DNA of 64,000 bases from Megaleporinus macrocephalus (GCA_021613375.1 CM038704.1:2377647-2441646), one strand, 5' to 3'; positions 11,501 through 23,030 are shown, numbered from the stretch's first letter. Notes: generated from the letters alone by a model not told the origin. A program made the numbers and translations.

Positions 11501-11965
11501 TAAACGGCACGAGCACGACACGAGCACATTAGCATATGCTAAGCAGGGGGCTGAGCAACAGGCGCTCAATTGACCCATCGCTTGTGGGTGGCGGCGGCAG
11601 CGGTGGTGGAGTAACTCCCGGGAAAGGATTCCGTAACCAAGTGGGCATCACACGAGTGCCATCTGGGTACCACTTATTTAAGGCTGGCACAAGTCCTGCG
11701 GCAGCCTATCCTAGGCGAGGGGTGGGGGGGGGTCTGGGACGGGGGATAAATTGCATCATTTACTTAACATCCATTTACCGTGGTGCCTGTTAAAAAGCCA
11801 TGACTGAATAATTTGGTTATTTCGGTTGGCGCTGTGGGCCAAATTGTGCGGGGCCCAGGCTTAAAACGCATTAGGCCGCCTTTTCAGCGCTCGCTTTAAC
11901 AAGCTTTGATCTATTTAGACCACAGATCCACAGCCAGCAATAAACAAAGTGATGAATACTGCAAC
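11501..11965. promoter_or_regulatory. Candidate conserved non-coding element
   Basis: A non-repetitive, balanced-composition block with homeodomain/forkhead-like words (AATAATTTGGTTATTTCGGT, GCAATAAACAAAGTGATG) and a TTAGCATATGCTAA palindrome at 11530-11543. It stands out from the repeat-rich surroundings. Conservation itself could not be tested, so the call is inference. Confidence 0.3.
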
Positions 11966-13211
11966 ACGCAGCACTCCGGTTGTGTTGTGTCATTCGTGCT
12001 TCGTTTGTCGTACGTTGATCTGCAGCTCAGCTGGAGTAGAAATGAGGAAGTCATGGGTTTTGACGGGTCAACACACCCTAAACAATCTTGAGAAAGCAAT
12101 TCAACTAACGGTGAACTCTTGTAGGGGGTGAGCAAAATAGCAAAAGCATATCACAACACTTCATTGAAGATTCATGGAAACTTCATGGAAGCTTCTTGCC
12201 GGATATCTTTAATGCACCATCATTAATTTACAATCACTGGCCAATACCCGTCTTTAGGTCCCAACGTTTCAACGTTCCCCTCCTTCACCCCCCAACACCA
12301 CCCGTTTGGTTCTTGCCCAGTTGTCCAGTTCAAAGCTATGCCCCTGCCATCTTGATCTAGCAGGATCATTGAGGGTCCTGACACTGGACCATGGACCATG
12401 GATGCCAAAGACTCTTCTCACTCTCTTTTTCATTAGATTTCAACTTGAAATGTCCCACTGGGAACTAAAATGGTCCTTGTTCAACTCCTGGCTCCAGAGT
12501 CTTTCTGGTAGAACCATGTTTACTTATATTAAATACACCTAATAGGCGGAATTACCTTCCTGTGAGGTAACTAAGTGGTCTGCTTCAGAAGCTTCAGCTT
12601 GTATTTTTCCGACCAGTGCAGCAAGCTTATTATCAGGTGATGTTTATAAGGCTGCAGAGTGAGCTGCTAGTTTAGCTTCTTGGCTAAGCGCTCCTACACA
12701 TCCAAATTACTTTGTTTTTACATTTGATGTATGCCTCTACTGATGCCGCCATTCTGTTTTTCCGTAAAATGCCAAAGTCGATGGGGGGGGGGGTTGTCCC
12801 ATCATTAGTATGGACAGATTTGATCAATAATATTTCAAACCGACATCTGATGATGTGTTTATATTCCAGAATAGGAGAAAGTTGAGAGCAGGGGTGTTAA
12901 ATTAGAGATCAGTAAGGTCCAGTAAGGGGATATTTCCTTAGGCCAAGGTCCGGACCGTCATAATTCCTAACTTGCGTTATGATTCAGTGCTGTATCCTGA
13001 GGTAGCCTTTTATTATCTTATCAGCATTTTATGCCATAAGCGACTAAAAAACGAGATAAATTAACTATAAATTTTGTTTTAAATGCTAAACTGAATGAAT
13101 TATTTATAAAACTTCAAATAAATGCTTTGAAATTAAAGCAGTTCAGGATGTATTCGGGTCAAGTGTGAAAATGTACATATCTATCAGCACCGATGCCTGT
13201 AGGTGGTATTA
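11966..13211. other. Non-coding stretch
   Basis: No supported gene. Contains a G homopolymer near 12783-12792 and a copy of the small CCGGACCGTCATAATTCCTA unit near 12950-12980, related to 2865-2905. Confidence 0.5.
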
Positions 13212-13579
13212 AGGCTGTGTATTGGCAAGAACCTGGCGATACAATATGTATCGTGATACAGCGGTCACGATTCAATATCGTGATATATTGTGATACTGCA
13301 AGCAAAGTGATATATTGCATATTTTTCAAATCCTACTATTAAAACCACTGTATGAAAACGTTTGTCAATGCTTACAACAGCATTGCTCCCTTGTGCTGCT
13401 TGTTAATGTTGGAGTGGAGCTGAAAATGGATTACAACACTGCCCTCTAGTGGCCAGAGGTTTTAACCCAACACAGTGAGTCACTGTCTGCCAGAATCTGT
13501 GTATCGATACTGTTTTTGAGAACTGATACAGTATCACGAAACATAATATCCCGATATTCAATATTTTCTTACACCCCCA
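13212..13579 (+). repeat. Dispersed element with GATACA/ATCGTGATA ends, copy 2 (fullest)
   Basis: Begins AGGCTGTGTATTGGCAAGAA, contains AACACTGCCCTCTAGTGGCC and ends TTTTCTTACACCCCC. The near-terminal ATATCGTGATATATTGTGAT stretch is itself rich in short palindromes. Confidence 0.75.
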
Positions 13580-13976
13580 GTAGGTATATGTACCTGAGAT
13601 CAGAATCGACCCAGAACACCCAGAATTCCCAGTATGTAAGTCATCTTTAGGTTAAAATATGCGGTTGGTAAGTGTGGTACACTGTGTGCTCAGAAAAGCC
13701 TTGGTCACCCCCAAACTTCTAAATGAAGCACCCTGAGTTTACAAACTGCTGGGAAACCTATTTTGATGTACCTCGCTCTGATTGTTTACATTCGGCCAGT
13801 GTAAGACCCTGTCATGTTTTGAGACACAGTGCTGCAAGGTGCCACAGAGATGGATGAAAAGAAAAAAAAATTGTGAAACGTATTAGTGACTCGAGTAAAC
13901 AGGAAACAAGCCATAACTGCTGTCATGAACTTGCTCATCACATTGAGAGAGCAGAAATGAAGCACAACCTGTTTAC

Positions 13977-14056
13977 CTGCTGGGAAAGCGACTCTCAGGT
14001 GCAACAGTAGAAGATCACGCTTGACCTCTTCTTCCACCAGCTTCTCTCCGAAGACT
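13977..14056 (-). CDS. Candidate 80-bp internal coding exon of an unidentified gene
   Basis: On the - strand an 80-base segment is bounded by good splice signals: upstream a TTCTAAT branch-point-like motif and a tract ending in CTCCGTTTCAG, downstream CAG followed by GTAAACAGG. Only one of the three frames through it is open. It reads one base, then 26 codons (VFGEKLVEEEVKRDLLLLHL, then RVAFPA), then one base. The amphipathic, charged-then-leucine-rich peptide looks like real coding sequence, but I do not recognise the protein. In other vertebrates, genes near GPR27 such as EIF4E3 and FOXP1 lie on the opposite strand, but this peptide does not match what I remember of either. No companion exon was found. 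Confidence 0.4.
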
Positions 14057-14094
14057 CTGAAACGGAGAATATAGTCCCATTAGAACTCAACAGA

Positions 14095-14480
14095 GATCGA
14101 ATCGCTTTCTAATGTCACTTCATGAGCTTAGTGAAAGCTTCCTGCATGCGTGCATGCAATTAAGCCTGATTGAATCACAGCCTCGTTGTTTAATGAGAGC
14201 TAATTGTGCTAATCAACCAACTCGTATTAAGTCAAGTTCAATTTGCATTGCAGGGGCCAGCGGCCTACGAGGCATCACAGACGCACGCAAACTCAAAACA
14301 CTGCGTCAACGGACGTCTAGTAGCATAACGGCCCTCATTCAATTATCATAAACGATTGACGTTACGTCCACAGAAACGCACTCGAAACGTCCTGCGGCAC
14401 TAAAACCGACTCTCTCATTTATTAGGTCCACTTTGCGTTGATCAATTGATTATTCAACACTTTAGGAGATCACGTATTAT
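14095..14480. promoter_or_regulatory. Candidate conserved non-coding element beside the candidate exon
   Basis: A non-repetitive block with a GCATGCGTGCATGC near-palindrome (14141-14157), TTAATGAGAGCTAATTGTGC and GATCAATTGATTATTC homeodomain-type words. It lies immediately upstream (on the - strand) of the candidate exon at 13977-14056, so it may be intronic regulatory sequence. Confidence 0.3.
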
Positions 14481-15061
14481 GCTTGCGCTCTACATGAAAA
14501 CCCTTTTAAAACAATGTCCAGAAATTCCTGAGAGCGTTCCTCACATTGCTTTGTAGAGCTGTCATTTTTGAACGAGTGAGTTTTGTCTACTCGGCCTAGA
14601 AAATGGACCTATAGGAAATAAGTAAACAGAAGATTTAACATTATAAATAGTATATAGTACTGCGGAAAAGTCAGAGACCTCTCATTTTTCTATTGCAAGC
14701 CGTAAGTGGAAAAAAAACAATGTCTGAAAAACAAAAACATGGAAGAATTACACAGAAACCTCAACAACTAAACATATAATTTTCAGTACGTAGTAGCAAT
14801 GGAAGGATCGATCAGCTATGTTTTGGTATTGGTCAATATGCAATCAGCCGATATTTCTCAAATAATGAGCCTAATTTCTGTATTTCCAGCTAGTGTTTCA
14901 TCCTGGAAGAGGAGCCCTCCGTGAAAAACCCTCCGGCCAGCTCCCTGCAATTCCTATCTGAACCACTAGGTGGAAATACATATCGTTTCGTTTTGACAGA
15001 CTGAATAAAGCGGCCTCACGAGAACAGTTTTTGGCGTTCACTGCATGTGCTGATAAAAAAC
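14481..15061. other. Non-coding stretch, probably decayed transposon
   Basis: Leads into the BED zinc-finger remnant. The words GGATCGATCAGCTATG and AGCCGATATT suggest element sequence, but no ends are defined. Confidence 0.4.
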
Positions 15062-15206
15062 ATGTCGTCCGTCTGGCAGTTGTTTACTGTATATGAGGCA
15101 GAGTCATCCAGGGCGTTCTGTGACATCTGTAAGATCAATGTTTCTCATGGGTGAACAAAGACATTTAACACTACTAATCTGATACGGCACTTAAGAGTAT
15201 CAGCAA
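15062..15206 (+). pseudogene. hAT-type transposase N-terminal BED zinc-finger remnant
   Basis: From the ATG at 15062 the frame reads MSSVWQLFTVYEAESSRAF, then CDICKINVSHG, an in-frame stop, and TKTFNTTNLIRHLR. The Cys-x2-Cys pair followed by 'NTTNLxxHL' is the signature of BED-type zinc fingers found at the N-termini of hAT transposases and ZBED proteins. The stop codon (about 15149) and lack of a continuing frame show that it is dead. Flanking sequence (about 14810-15370) may be the rest of the same decayed element. Confidence 0.65.
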
Positions 15207-15398
15207 ACAGCAGAGCTAGCACGCGCAGCTAGCACAAAACAAATAACCCAGAACACCATACAGACCAGATCTGACTGGTACGAACAGATCAGCAGCAGAA
15301 ACAGCTAAAGAGCTAAAAGAACCACAGCCAAAAAGTTAGATAACCATGTTTTATGACTTGCTATAATAATATAATTGCATGTTGCTCTGCCGTAGCAT

Positions 15399-15618
15399 AG
15401 GGCTTAGTATTGGCAAGAACCTGGCCATACAATACATATCGTGAAGCAGCGAAATGATATATTGATATCAAGATATATTGCGATTTTTCAAATCCTACTA
15501 TTAAAACACACCACTATATGAACAGGTTTGTCAATGCCTTCAATCGCATTGCGCCCTTGTACTGCTTGTTAATGTTGGAGTGGAGCTGAAAAGGGATTAC
15601 AACACTGCCATCTCAGTT
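15399..15618 (+). repeat. Dispersed element with GATACA ends, copy 3 (truncated)
   Basis: Matches copy 2 from AGGGCTTAGTATTGGCAAGA to AACACTGCCATCT, where it is cut and replaced by a different dispersed element. This marks a nested insertion or deletion junction. Confidence 0.75.
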
Positions 15619-15886
15619 CTGAAGCCGATCCCAGCGTCATCAGGTAAAGGCAGGGTACACCATGGATGGGTTGCCACTCCATCTCATGACCAACACACTC
15701 ACGCATGCCCTCACACCTACAGGCAGTTTAGAGTGAGCAATCAACTTAGCTTGCATGTGTTTGGACTGTGGGAGGAAACCGGAGTACCCGGAGGAACCCA
15801 CTCAAACACAGAGAGACCATACACACTCCACACAGAACTCCGGACCGGGAATCCAACCCAGATCATCTTACTGTGAGGAGACAGTG
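15619..15886 (+). repeat. Fish dispersed repeat with TTTGGACTGTGGGAGGAAAC core
   Basis: Contains GGGTACACCATGGATGGGTT, CAGTTTAGAGTGAGCAATCA, TTTGGACTGTGGGAGGAAAC and CTGTGAGGAGACAGTGCTGA in the order of a very common fish repeat whose usual end is '...CAGTGCTAACCACTGCACCACCGTG'. Here that end continues as the 20-bp array. A partial copy is at 40583-40740. The frame at 15580-15876 lies across it and is not a gene. Confidence 0.8.
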
Positions 15887-17012
15887 CTGACCACTACACC
15901 ACCATACTAACCACTACACCACCATACTGACCACTACACCACCATACTGACCACTACACCACCATACTGACCACTACACCACCGTACTAACCACTACACC
16001 ACCGTACTAACCACTATACCACCGTACTAACTACTACACCACCGTACTAACCACTACACCACCATACTGACCACTACACCACCATACTAACCACTACACC
16101 ACCATACTGACCACTACACCACCATACTGACCACTACACCACCATACTAACCACTACACCACCATACTGACCACTACACCACCATAATAACCACTACACC
16201 ACCATACTAACCACTACACCACCGTACTAACCACTACACCACCATACTAACCACTACACCACCGTACTAACTACTACACCACCGTACTGACCACTACACC
16301 ACTATACTGACCACTACACCACTATACTAACCACTACACCACCATACTGACCACTACACCACCATACTGACCACTACACCACCATACTGACCACTACACC
16401 ACCATACTAACCACTACACCACCATATTGACCACTACACCACCATACTAACCACAAAACCACCGTACTAACCACTACACCACCATATTGACCACTACACC
16501 ACCGTACTAACCACTACACCACCATACTAACCACTACACCACCGTACTAACCACTACACCACCATACTGACCACTACACCACCATACTGACCACTACACC
16601 ACCATGATGACCACTACACCACCGTACTATCCACTACACCACCACACTAACCACTACATCACCACACTAACCACTACACCACCGTACTGACCACTACACC
16701 ACCGTACTAACCACTACACCACCGTACTAACCACTACACCACCATACTAACCACACCACCATGCTGACCACTACACCACCGTACTAACCACTACACCACC
16801 GTACTAACCACTACACCACCACACTAACCACTACACCACCGTACTGACCACTACACCACCGTACTAACCACTACACCACCGTACTAACCACTACACCACC
16901 ACACTAACCACTACACCACCACACTAACCACTACACCACCGTACTGACCACTACACCACCGTACTAACCACTAAACCACCCACTACACCACCGTACTAAC
17001 CACTAAACCACA
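15887..17012. repeat. 20-bp minisatellite (CCACTACACCACCATACTGA)
   Basis: About 56 units, most exactly 20 bases, with A/G and CTAA/CTGA variants. A few units are deleted or shortened near 16750 and 16975. The unit equals the terminal words of the dispersed element directly upstream, so the array appears to be an expansion of that element's end. Confidence 0.97.
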
Positions 17013-17186
17013 CTCTACCACACATCCTTTCAGACCCACAGCATTGAGGTGTCTTCTCACAGTGGAAGGATGGACAGAAACACCCGTGGATGTTCTCAGA
17101 TCTGAAGCAAGAGCGGAGCTTGATGTTCTCCTTTTTCTCAAAAATAAAATCTTTAAGTGCTGTTTATCTGATGTGATTACAGCCAT
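16983..17186 (-). pseudogene. Tc1-like transposase helix-turn-helix fragment
   Basis: A 67-codon - strand frame contains RRTSSSALASDLRTSTGVSV then HPSTVRRHLNAVGLKG. This matches the style of the second helix-turn-helix of Tc1/Tc3 transposases ('VSxxTVRRxLxxxGL'). Neither the catalytic domain nor terminal repeats are seen. The fragment abuts the end of the 20-bp array, and its own C-terminal codons run into array-derived sequence. Confidence 0.6.
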
Positions 17187-17443
17187 CCAGAGGTTTCAGT
17201 TCCTGGTAATTACAGGTCATTCCATTCCAACTCACCAAGATCTTCTAGTTCATGTTATGGATTTTCTTAAAAAACATTCACCTAAAAACTTGTAGTCCTA
17301 TAACTCTGCTCCTAAATGTATGGCCCTTCTCTTTATTACATAAATAACTTTACTTTAAAAATAGTTCTGGACACATTTTACAGGATATTTTGTGATTGTG
17401 TTTAGTGCTTAGATTTACCAGTTCAGCCCGTATATAGTCACCA

Positions 17444-18275
17444 ATATTGCCAAATTAGCATGTGAATATTATAAAAAACATGAGTTTCTATTAAATTCTA
17501 TTTTTATTGAATTCTATTAAAGCTACAGCCAAAAAAGTGACTAATGTTACCAATATAGCGTGGCATCAATATCAGTGAATATTATTAGAAACGTGAGTTT
17601 CTATTAAATTCTATTAAACCCTATTTCTATTCAATTCTATTAAACCCTATTTCTATTCAATTATATTGCAGATGCAGCCAAAACTGGTTAAAGAGAGTTT
17701 CTATTAAATAAAAAATAGCATGACATCAATATCAGTGGATATTATTAGAAACGTGAGTTTCTATTCAATTCTATTAAACCCTATTTCTATTAAATTATAT
17801 TGCAGATGCAACCAAAACTCGTTAGATATTTTCTATTAAATAAAAAATAGCATGACGTCAATATCAGTGAATATTATTAGAAACGTGAGTTCCTATTAAA
17901 TTCTATTAAACCCTATTTCTATTCAATTCTATTAAACCCTATTTCTATTCAATTATAGTGCAGATGCAGCCAAAACTCGTTAAAGAGAGTTTCTATTAAA
18001 TAAAAAATAGCATGACGTCAATATCAGTGGATATTATTAGAAACGTGAGTTCCTATTAAATTCTATTAAAGCTACAGCAAAAAAAGTGACTAATGTTACC
18101 AAAATAGCATGACGTCAATATCAGTGGATATTATTAGAAACGTGAGTTTCTATTAAATTCTTTTAAACCCTATTTCTATTAAATTATATTGCAGATGCAG
18201 CCAAAACTCATTAGAGATTTTCTATTAAATAAAAAATAGCATGACGTCAATATCAGTGGATATTATCAGACAAGT
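17444..18275. repeat. AT-rich tandem array with TGACGTCAATATCAGTG units
   Basis: Irregular units of about 98-160 bases contain ATGACGTCAATATCAGTGGA, TTATTAGAAACGTGAGTTTC, TCTATTAAACCCTATTTCTA and TTGCAGATGCAGCCAAAAC. Unit starts (AAACGTGAG) are near 17590, 17750, 17881, 18040, 18138 and 18270. Four exact TGACGTCA (CRE consensus) octamers and TGACATCA variants are present. Confidence 0.85.
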
Positions 18276-19080
18276 GAGTCATCGCTCTTGCCCGATTACA
18301 AACCTGTGTTTCAATAGATTTTGTTTCCTGACTTCAACATTAAGTTAAGCAAAGAAAGTGATCACAAAAACAGTCAGTCATGTGAACTCACGGCACTGAG
18401 ACGGCTAAAAATAGTGATTTTCACAGAGAGATAATTAAGAGACAAACACCTGATGTGCCAACCTGTTTATGAAAAACAAGCACAGCAGAAAAAGACTATA
18501 TAAGACTCAACATGCTCTGAATCACCAAGACAAACAATTAAGTCAAAGGATCTGCACTCAGTCACCACTAACACAACACCGGCAAGCGCCAAACGAGACT
18601 GTGTTGAACTCAACCCAACATTTGTTCAACCTTAATCCGAACAGAGCCAGCACAGCAACACCTGGAGCCGAACATACTGTATTAAAACATGTAAATAATT
18701 ATGACATCCTTGGTTATTTTTTGACTGGAAGAGAAGTTGTCATGGCACCCCGGTAAACAGTCTGAACTGTTTTGGGGGCAGCTGGCGCGCGCTGAAGACC
18801 CAAACCACCTGGATGGCAGCCTCTGTGGAGCTCCAGCCAGGGCAGAAACAAAAACTGTTTACACACACCCCACATGCAATGTCTTGCTTAGCTCCCTGGA
18901 GAACCAGGGCTGCGTCCCAATTCGACGGTAAGCACTCTTCTTACAAGATCTTAAGACCCACTCATGTTCAGAAAGGCCGTTATCAAAAACATCAACTGAA
19001 AAACTGAACCTAGTAACTAATTGACCACAGGAGTCGATAAGATCCAGTTAAATCTCCATGTTCATTCCAAACACAACTTA
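18276..19080. other. Non-coding stretch with a short DNA-transposon end
   Basis: The words GGGCTGCGTCCCAATTCGAC (18909-18928) look like the terminus of a common fish non-autonomous element. The frames at 18469-18931 have no recognisable domain. Confidence 0.4.
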
Positions 19081-19082
19081 CA

Positions 19083-19200
19083 AAAAAGATTCAAGAGTTT
19101 TATTGTCATATGCACAGCAGAACAGACAGTTACACTGTACAATGAAATTCTTACTTTGCTGTTTCTCCATTTAACAGTAGATAAGATAGCAAAAAAAAAA
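19083..19200 (-). repeat. Non-LTR retroposon 3' end, antisense
   Basis: AAGATTCAAGAGTTTTATTG, TCATATGCACAGCAGAACAG and TACAATGAAATTCTTACTTT match the inverted 3' tail of a common fish LINE-type repeat (which on the sense strand reads CAATAAA...TTGAATCTT). Confidence 0.55.
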
Positions 19201-19341
19201 GAAAAAGGAGGACTGAATGACTTATGGATAACGTCTGGCTGCAATTTTTCTGATCAGACCGCCGTTACTTTTGTGGACTTGGATTGTGCTGTACTGTACA
19301 GGGGTTTTGGTTGCTTCTCATTAGTCTAAGGTCGTTTTCAC

Positions 19342-19988
19342 AACCAGCCAAACGTTTCAGATACACTACCAGCCAAACGTTTTAGATACACTACCAGTCA
19401 AACGTTTTAGATACACTACCAGTCAAACGTTTCAGATACACTACCAGTCAAACGTTTCAGATACACTATCAGTCAAACGTTTCAGATACACTATCAGTCA
19501 AACGTTTTAGATACACTACCAGTCAAACGTTTTAGATACACTACCAGCCAAACGTTTTAGATACACTACCAGTCAAACGTTTCAGATACACTACCAGTCA
19601 AACGTTTCAGATACACTACCAGACAAACGTTTTAAATACACTACCAGACAAACGTTTTAGATACACTACCAGTCAAACGTTTTAGTACACTACCAGTCAA
19701 ACGTTTTAGATACACTACCAGTCAAACGTTTCAGATACACTACCAGTCAAACGTTTTAGATACACTACCAGTCAAACGTTTTAGATACACTACCAGTCAA
19801 ACGTTTCAGATACACTACCAGTCAAATGTTTCAGATACACTACCAGTCAAATGTTTCAGATACACTACCAGTCAAACGTTTTAGATACACTACCAGTCAA
19901 ACGTTTTAGATACACTACCAGTCAAACGTTTTAGATACACTACCAGTCAAACACTTTAGAACAGTAAAACATTTGACAGGTAGTGTAT
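19342..19988. repeat. 25-bp minisatellite built from a transposon terminus
   Basis: About 25 units of CCAGTCAAACGTTTTAGATA plus CACTA, with T/C and A/G variants. Each unit resembles the common fish transposon end 'CACTACCRGTCAAAAGTTT'. The array closes with an inverted copy, AAAACATTTGACAGGTAGTG (19966-19985), as if both ends of one element are present. Every unit has an AAACGTTT palindrome. Confidence 0.93.
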
Positions 19989-20690
19989 ATTGCTCACCCC
20001 TAATACAATAATAAAGAAGCTCTAAGGGACCATCTATTTTAAAAGTGCGCAATAAATAAAGTACTAATGAAGGACGTCACATCTTCCAACTTGATCTGTT
20101 ATGTGGGAGCACAAGTGTCTTGTGGTTTGCTTAAAATAAATATAAAATTTCTGCCTTTTTTTAATTAAGTGTTGGTAAACGGGGGCTGTTCCTGTGTAAC
20201 TCGCTTAACCATCTCTGGACTTTCAGGTTTAAAAAATAAATAAATAAACAAACTTGTTGCTAGACCAGTTTCTTGAAGGTAATTACGGCTCCCCATTACC
20301 ATTCCTCTGATAAGCGTATACATATATCAAATAAACAAGCAACAACCAGTCAATTAAGACCACCCCGATTTCATCAGGGTTCAAAACACCAAGCAGGCCC
20401 GTTTTATGTTCAACGCCTAATATGATATACACACGTACAAAAAAAAGGGAACATCAAAGAAAAGTTCCATCAGTTTAGAACCCTTTGAATTCATCCTAAG
20501 ATTCAATTTCAGGGAAAAAAAGAGCATCTATTCGAAATACTAATTAACATACATGCACTGATAAGGTCATTAATACACAAACCGGGTTCCTAATTAAATG
20601 TGTTCTAATTGTGGACACATTACTATTGAGAGGGTGGAAGAAAAAAAAAAGAGAGAGAAGAAGAAGCACTATTCCCTGAGAGGGTACTTA
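19989..20690. other. Non-coding stretch, partly complex
   Basis: No gene is supported. The part at about 20335-20620 is non-repetitive with AATTAACATACATGCACTGA and TTCCTAATTAAATGTGTTCT words and could be conserved regulatory sequence. This was not tested. Confidence 0.35.
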
Positions 20691-21080
20691 GCACTCATGC
20701 CTTTCACACAGCGGAGCAGAGACAGAACGTCTCAACGCCGGAGACAAAACGCACATTAATCACCCAGTCAACAACATCAGCATCTTCACCACCCTTTCTG
20801 TAACATCCCATCCGATACCAGTCAGAGAGAACAGCAGCCTGAGCTCAGATCTCAGCACTCTGATGGAGCTGCTATATCGACAACTCTGTGGAGTAGCGCA
20901 CCCCTGTTCACCCCCACCTTAAAGAAATTTCCTGATCAAAGCGGAGCGAGTTTGCCGCCGCCACGGGATGATGGAGCGGCGGAGCCACGCCGTGTTAAAT
21001 CTCTTGTCTGGGTGGAGCTCAGACTCCAAAGGAAGGAGAGAAGAGGTTTCCACAGGCTTCTGTGAAGAAGCAGTTAGATG
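20691..21080. promoter_or_regulatory. GC-rich, CpG-containing block
   Basis: Contains AAAGCGGAGCGAGTTTGCCG, CCGCCACGGGATGATGGAGC and GGCGGAGCCACGCCG between AT-rich flanks. No frame of convincing length is open. It may be a small promoter or conserved element. Confidence 0.25.
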
Positions 21081-23030
21081 TGTAAGAGGGCAAGCAAGGA
21101 AGCTCCTGAGTTAAGTGACGCTCCACCCAAAATTTTAAACAATTAGTTAATGATGCATTACTATCCATTAAATATGCTGCTAAGCTCACAGTTTATAAGA
21201 TCATAATATTGTGTTTAGAAGAAAATTACAAAACTACATGCATATAATACGCGGGTGGTTCAAACAGTGGTGGTGATGGGAACCAGAGATGAGTGATGGG
21301 AACCCAGTGTCTTCTGGGTTTTGAGGTTTTAGGAAAAATCTCTCTTAACAGTTATTAAATAACTTCTCAGGATCCAGGCAGGAACCCTAGCTTCTCTTTT
21401 TCATACGTCAGATTCGGTTCCCAGTAATTGATCTATAAGATTAACTAGTTTTATATTAATAAATTGCATACTGAGTTTATTTTTGCTTTCTTAACACGGT
21501 ATAGATGGTAAGATTTAAAGGCGGCCTATTATGGCCATTTCTAATGTTGATTATTATATTTTCTACTAAAATAAGATTAACATGCTTTAATTAGTAAACA
21601 CAGTATTTCTCTTATACGGTACATCTGCATTAATCCTTTGTCTGAAATGTCTATAAGAGCCCAGTGTGGTCAGCCCACCCATTCTGTTATGATAGGTCAA
21701 CTATCTCTGTTCTTACTAAGCTATCAGTCCTGCTGTATCAGTTTGAGCCAGAGTCCGATCCTGAAAGCCCGGCAGAACAAGCTGGTAGGTCAACCTTTGA
21801 CAGCTAGACTGGAGCACAGTTTCCAGTGGTCAGTTTTTACCATGTTAGCTTTCTATGCATTGTGCAAAGACGTGGCAAGCCATCAAGGAGTGTTACGAGA
21901 TGACGTCACCTTGACACTGAGAAGACGGCTGGAAGTCCAATAAGGCGTTTCAGGCAGCGGACAAAAGAAAAGTGGTTCCGCGGTAAAATATTAAAATCTT
22001 CGGGTTCCTATAACCTGTGAGCAGATCTGATTCACTAAGCATCTCAAGAATAAAGCACCCCACATCAAACCACCTTGAGTGACTTTAACCATTATACTAA
22101 GAAGAAACTGATTTTTTTCAGACCTATAATACACCCATAAGATTGTTGACACGTTGATAAGATCTGCCCCCTAGCGAACCTTATAAATGTGCATTATAGC
22201 TCTTTTTATATTGTAATTTTTGGGAATTTTCTGGGAATTGTATTGCTGAGATGTAAACTAAATAGTGGTCTGAAGTGAAACAGTGGACTGTAGAGATACC
22301 TACTGACTCTAGTCAGTGGTGGTGATAGAAAGCAGAGGTTATATTGTTTACAAATATATATTTCAATAAATATATTTCACTATCCCAAGTTAAGTTAACC
22401 TACATGTGCCTTCTGGGGTGTTACAGGTAATGTTAATGATGGTAACATTATCAAAAATTCGAAATAATGCAATAAATACAAATGCTTTCTTCAGGAGATA
22501 TTTTAGCTTACAACATGCTGCATTAAAAAAACATATTTTAAACCTATATACCAAAACATCTGTAAAATAATGTCTCATTTTTATATAATTACTTTCTGTG
22601 ATTCAAGTCTTTTAGAGCCATTATGGTCACAAATGTGTGGTTCCTATTGGCACCACTGTAAGCCATGACTGTACAAGTTTCTCTAGAGTATCTGACTTCA
22701 TGCTGAATGGCTTTGCTTCCATATAAAAACATTTAATTATACAGAAAAACTGATTTTTTTTTTAACTTTGTTTTTCTAACGCTGACTAAAACCAAGCTAA
22801 TGGCTAGCAAACCACAATGCTGCTAGCTGATATACAGAATTAGTCAGGGGGCATGGCATTTCTCCATATTTGCGGGATATTTGTGGCAAGATACGAGAAA
22901 CTGTGTTGATACGGAAAGCAAAAAAAATCTCTGTGGTAGCTGAGCATCCAGCACAACCCACACAAGCTACGGATGAAACATCTTGTGGACAAAAAAAAAA
23001 AAAAAAACAAGGCCTCGATTTTATCTGCAG
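21081..23030. other. Non-coding AT-rich stretch
   Basis: Includes single diverged units of the 18-bp-array element near 21255 (AACAGTGGTGGTGATGGGAA) and 22312 (CAGTGGTGGTGATAGAAAGC), a TGACGTCA octamer at 21902-21909, and an A tract near 22991-23006. The frame at 21638-21943 has no recognised domain. Confidence 0.45.

Noticed and set aside
15580..15876. 98-codon + frame
   Set aside because: Lies across the common TTTGGACTGTGGGAGGAAAC dispersed repeat, so it is repeat-derived.
21638..21943. 101-codon + frame
   Set aside because: No domain, signal or context recognised. The length is within chance expectation for this base composition.
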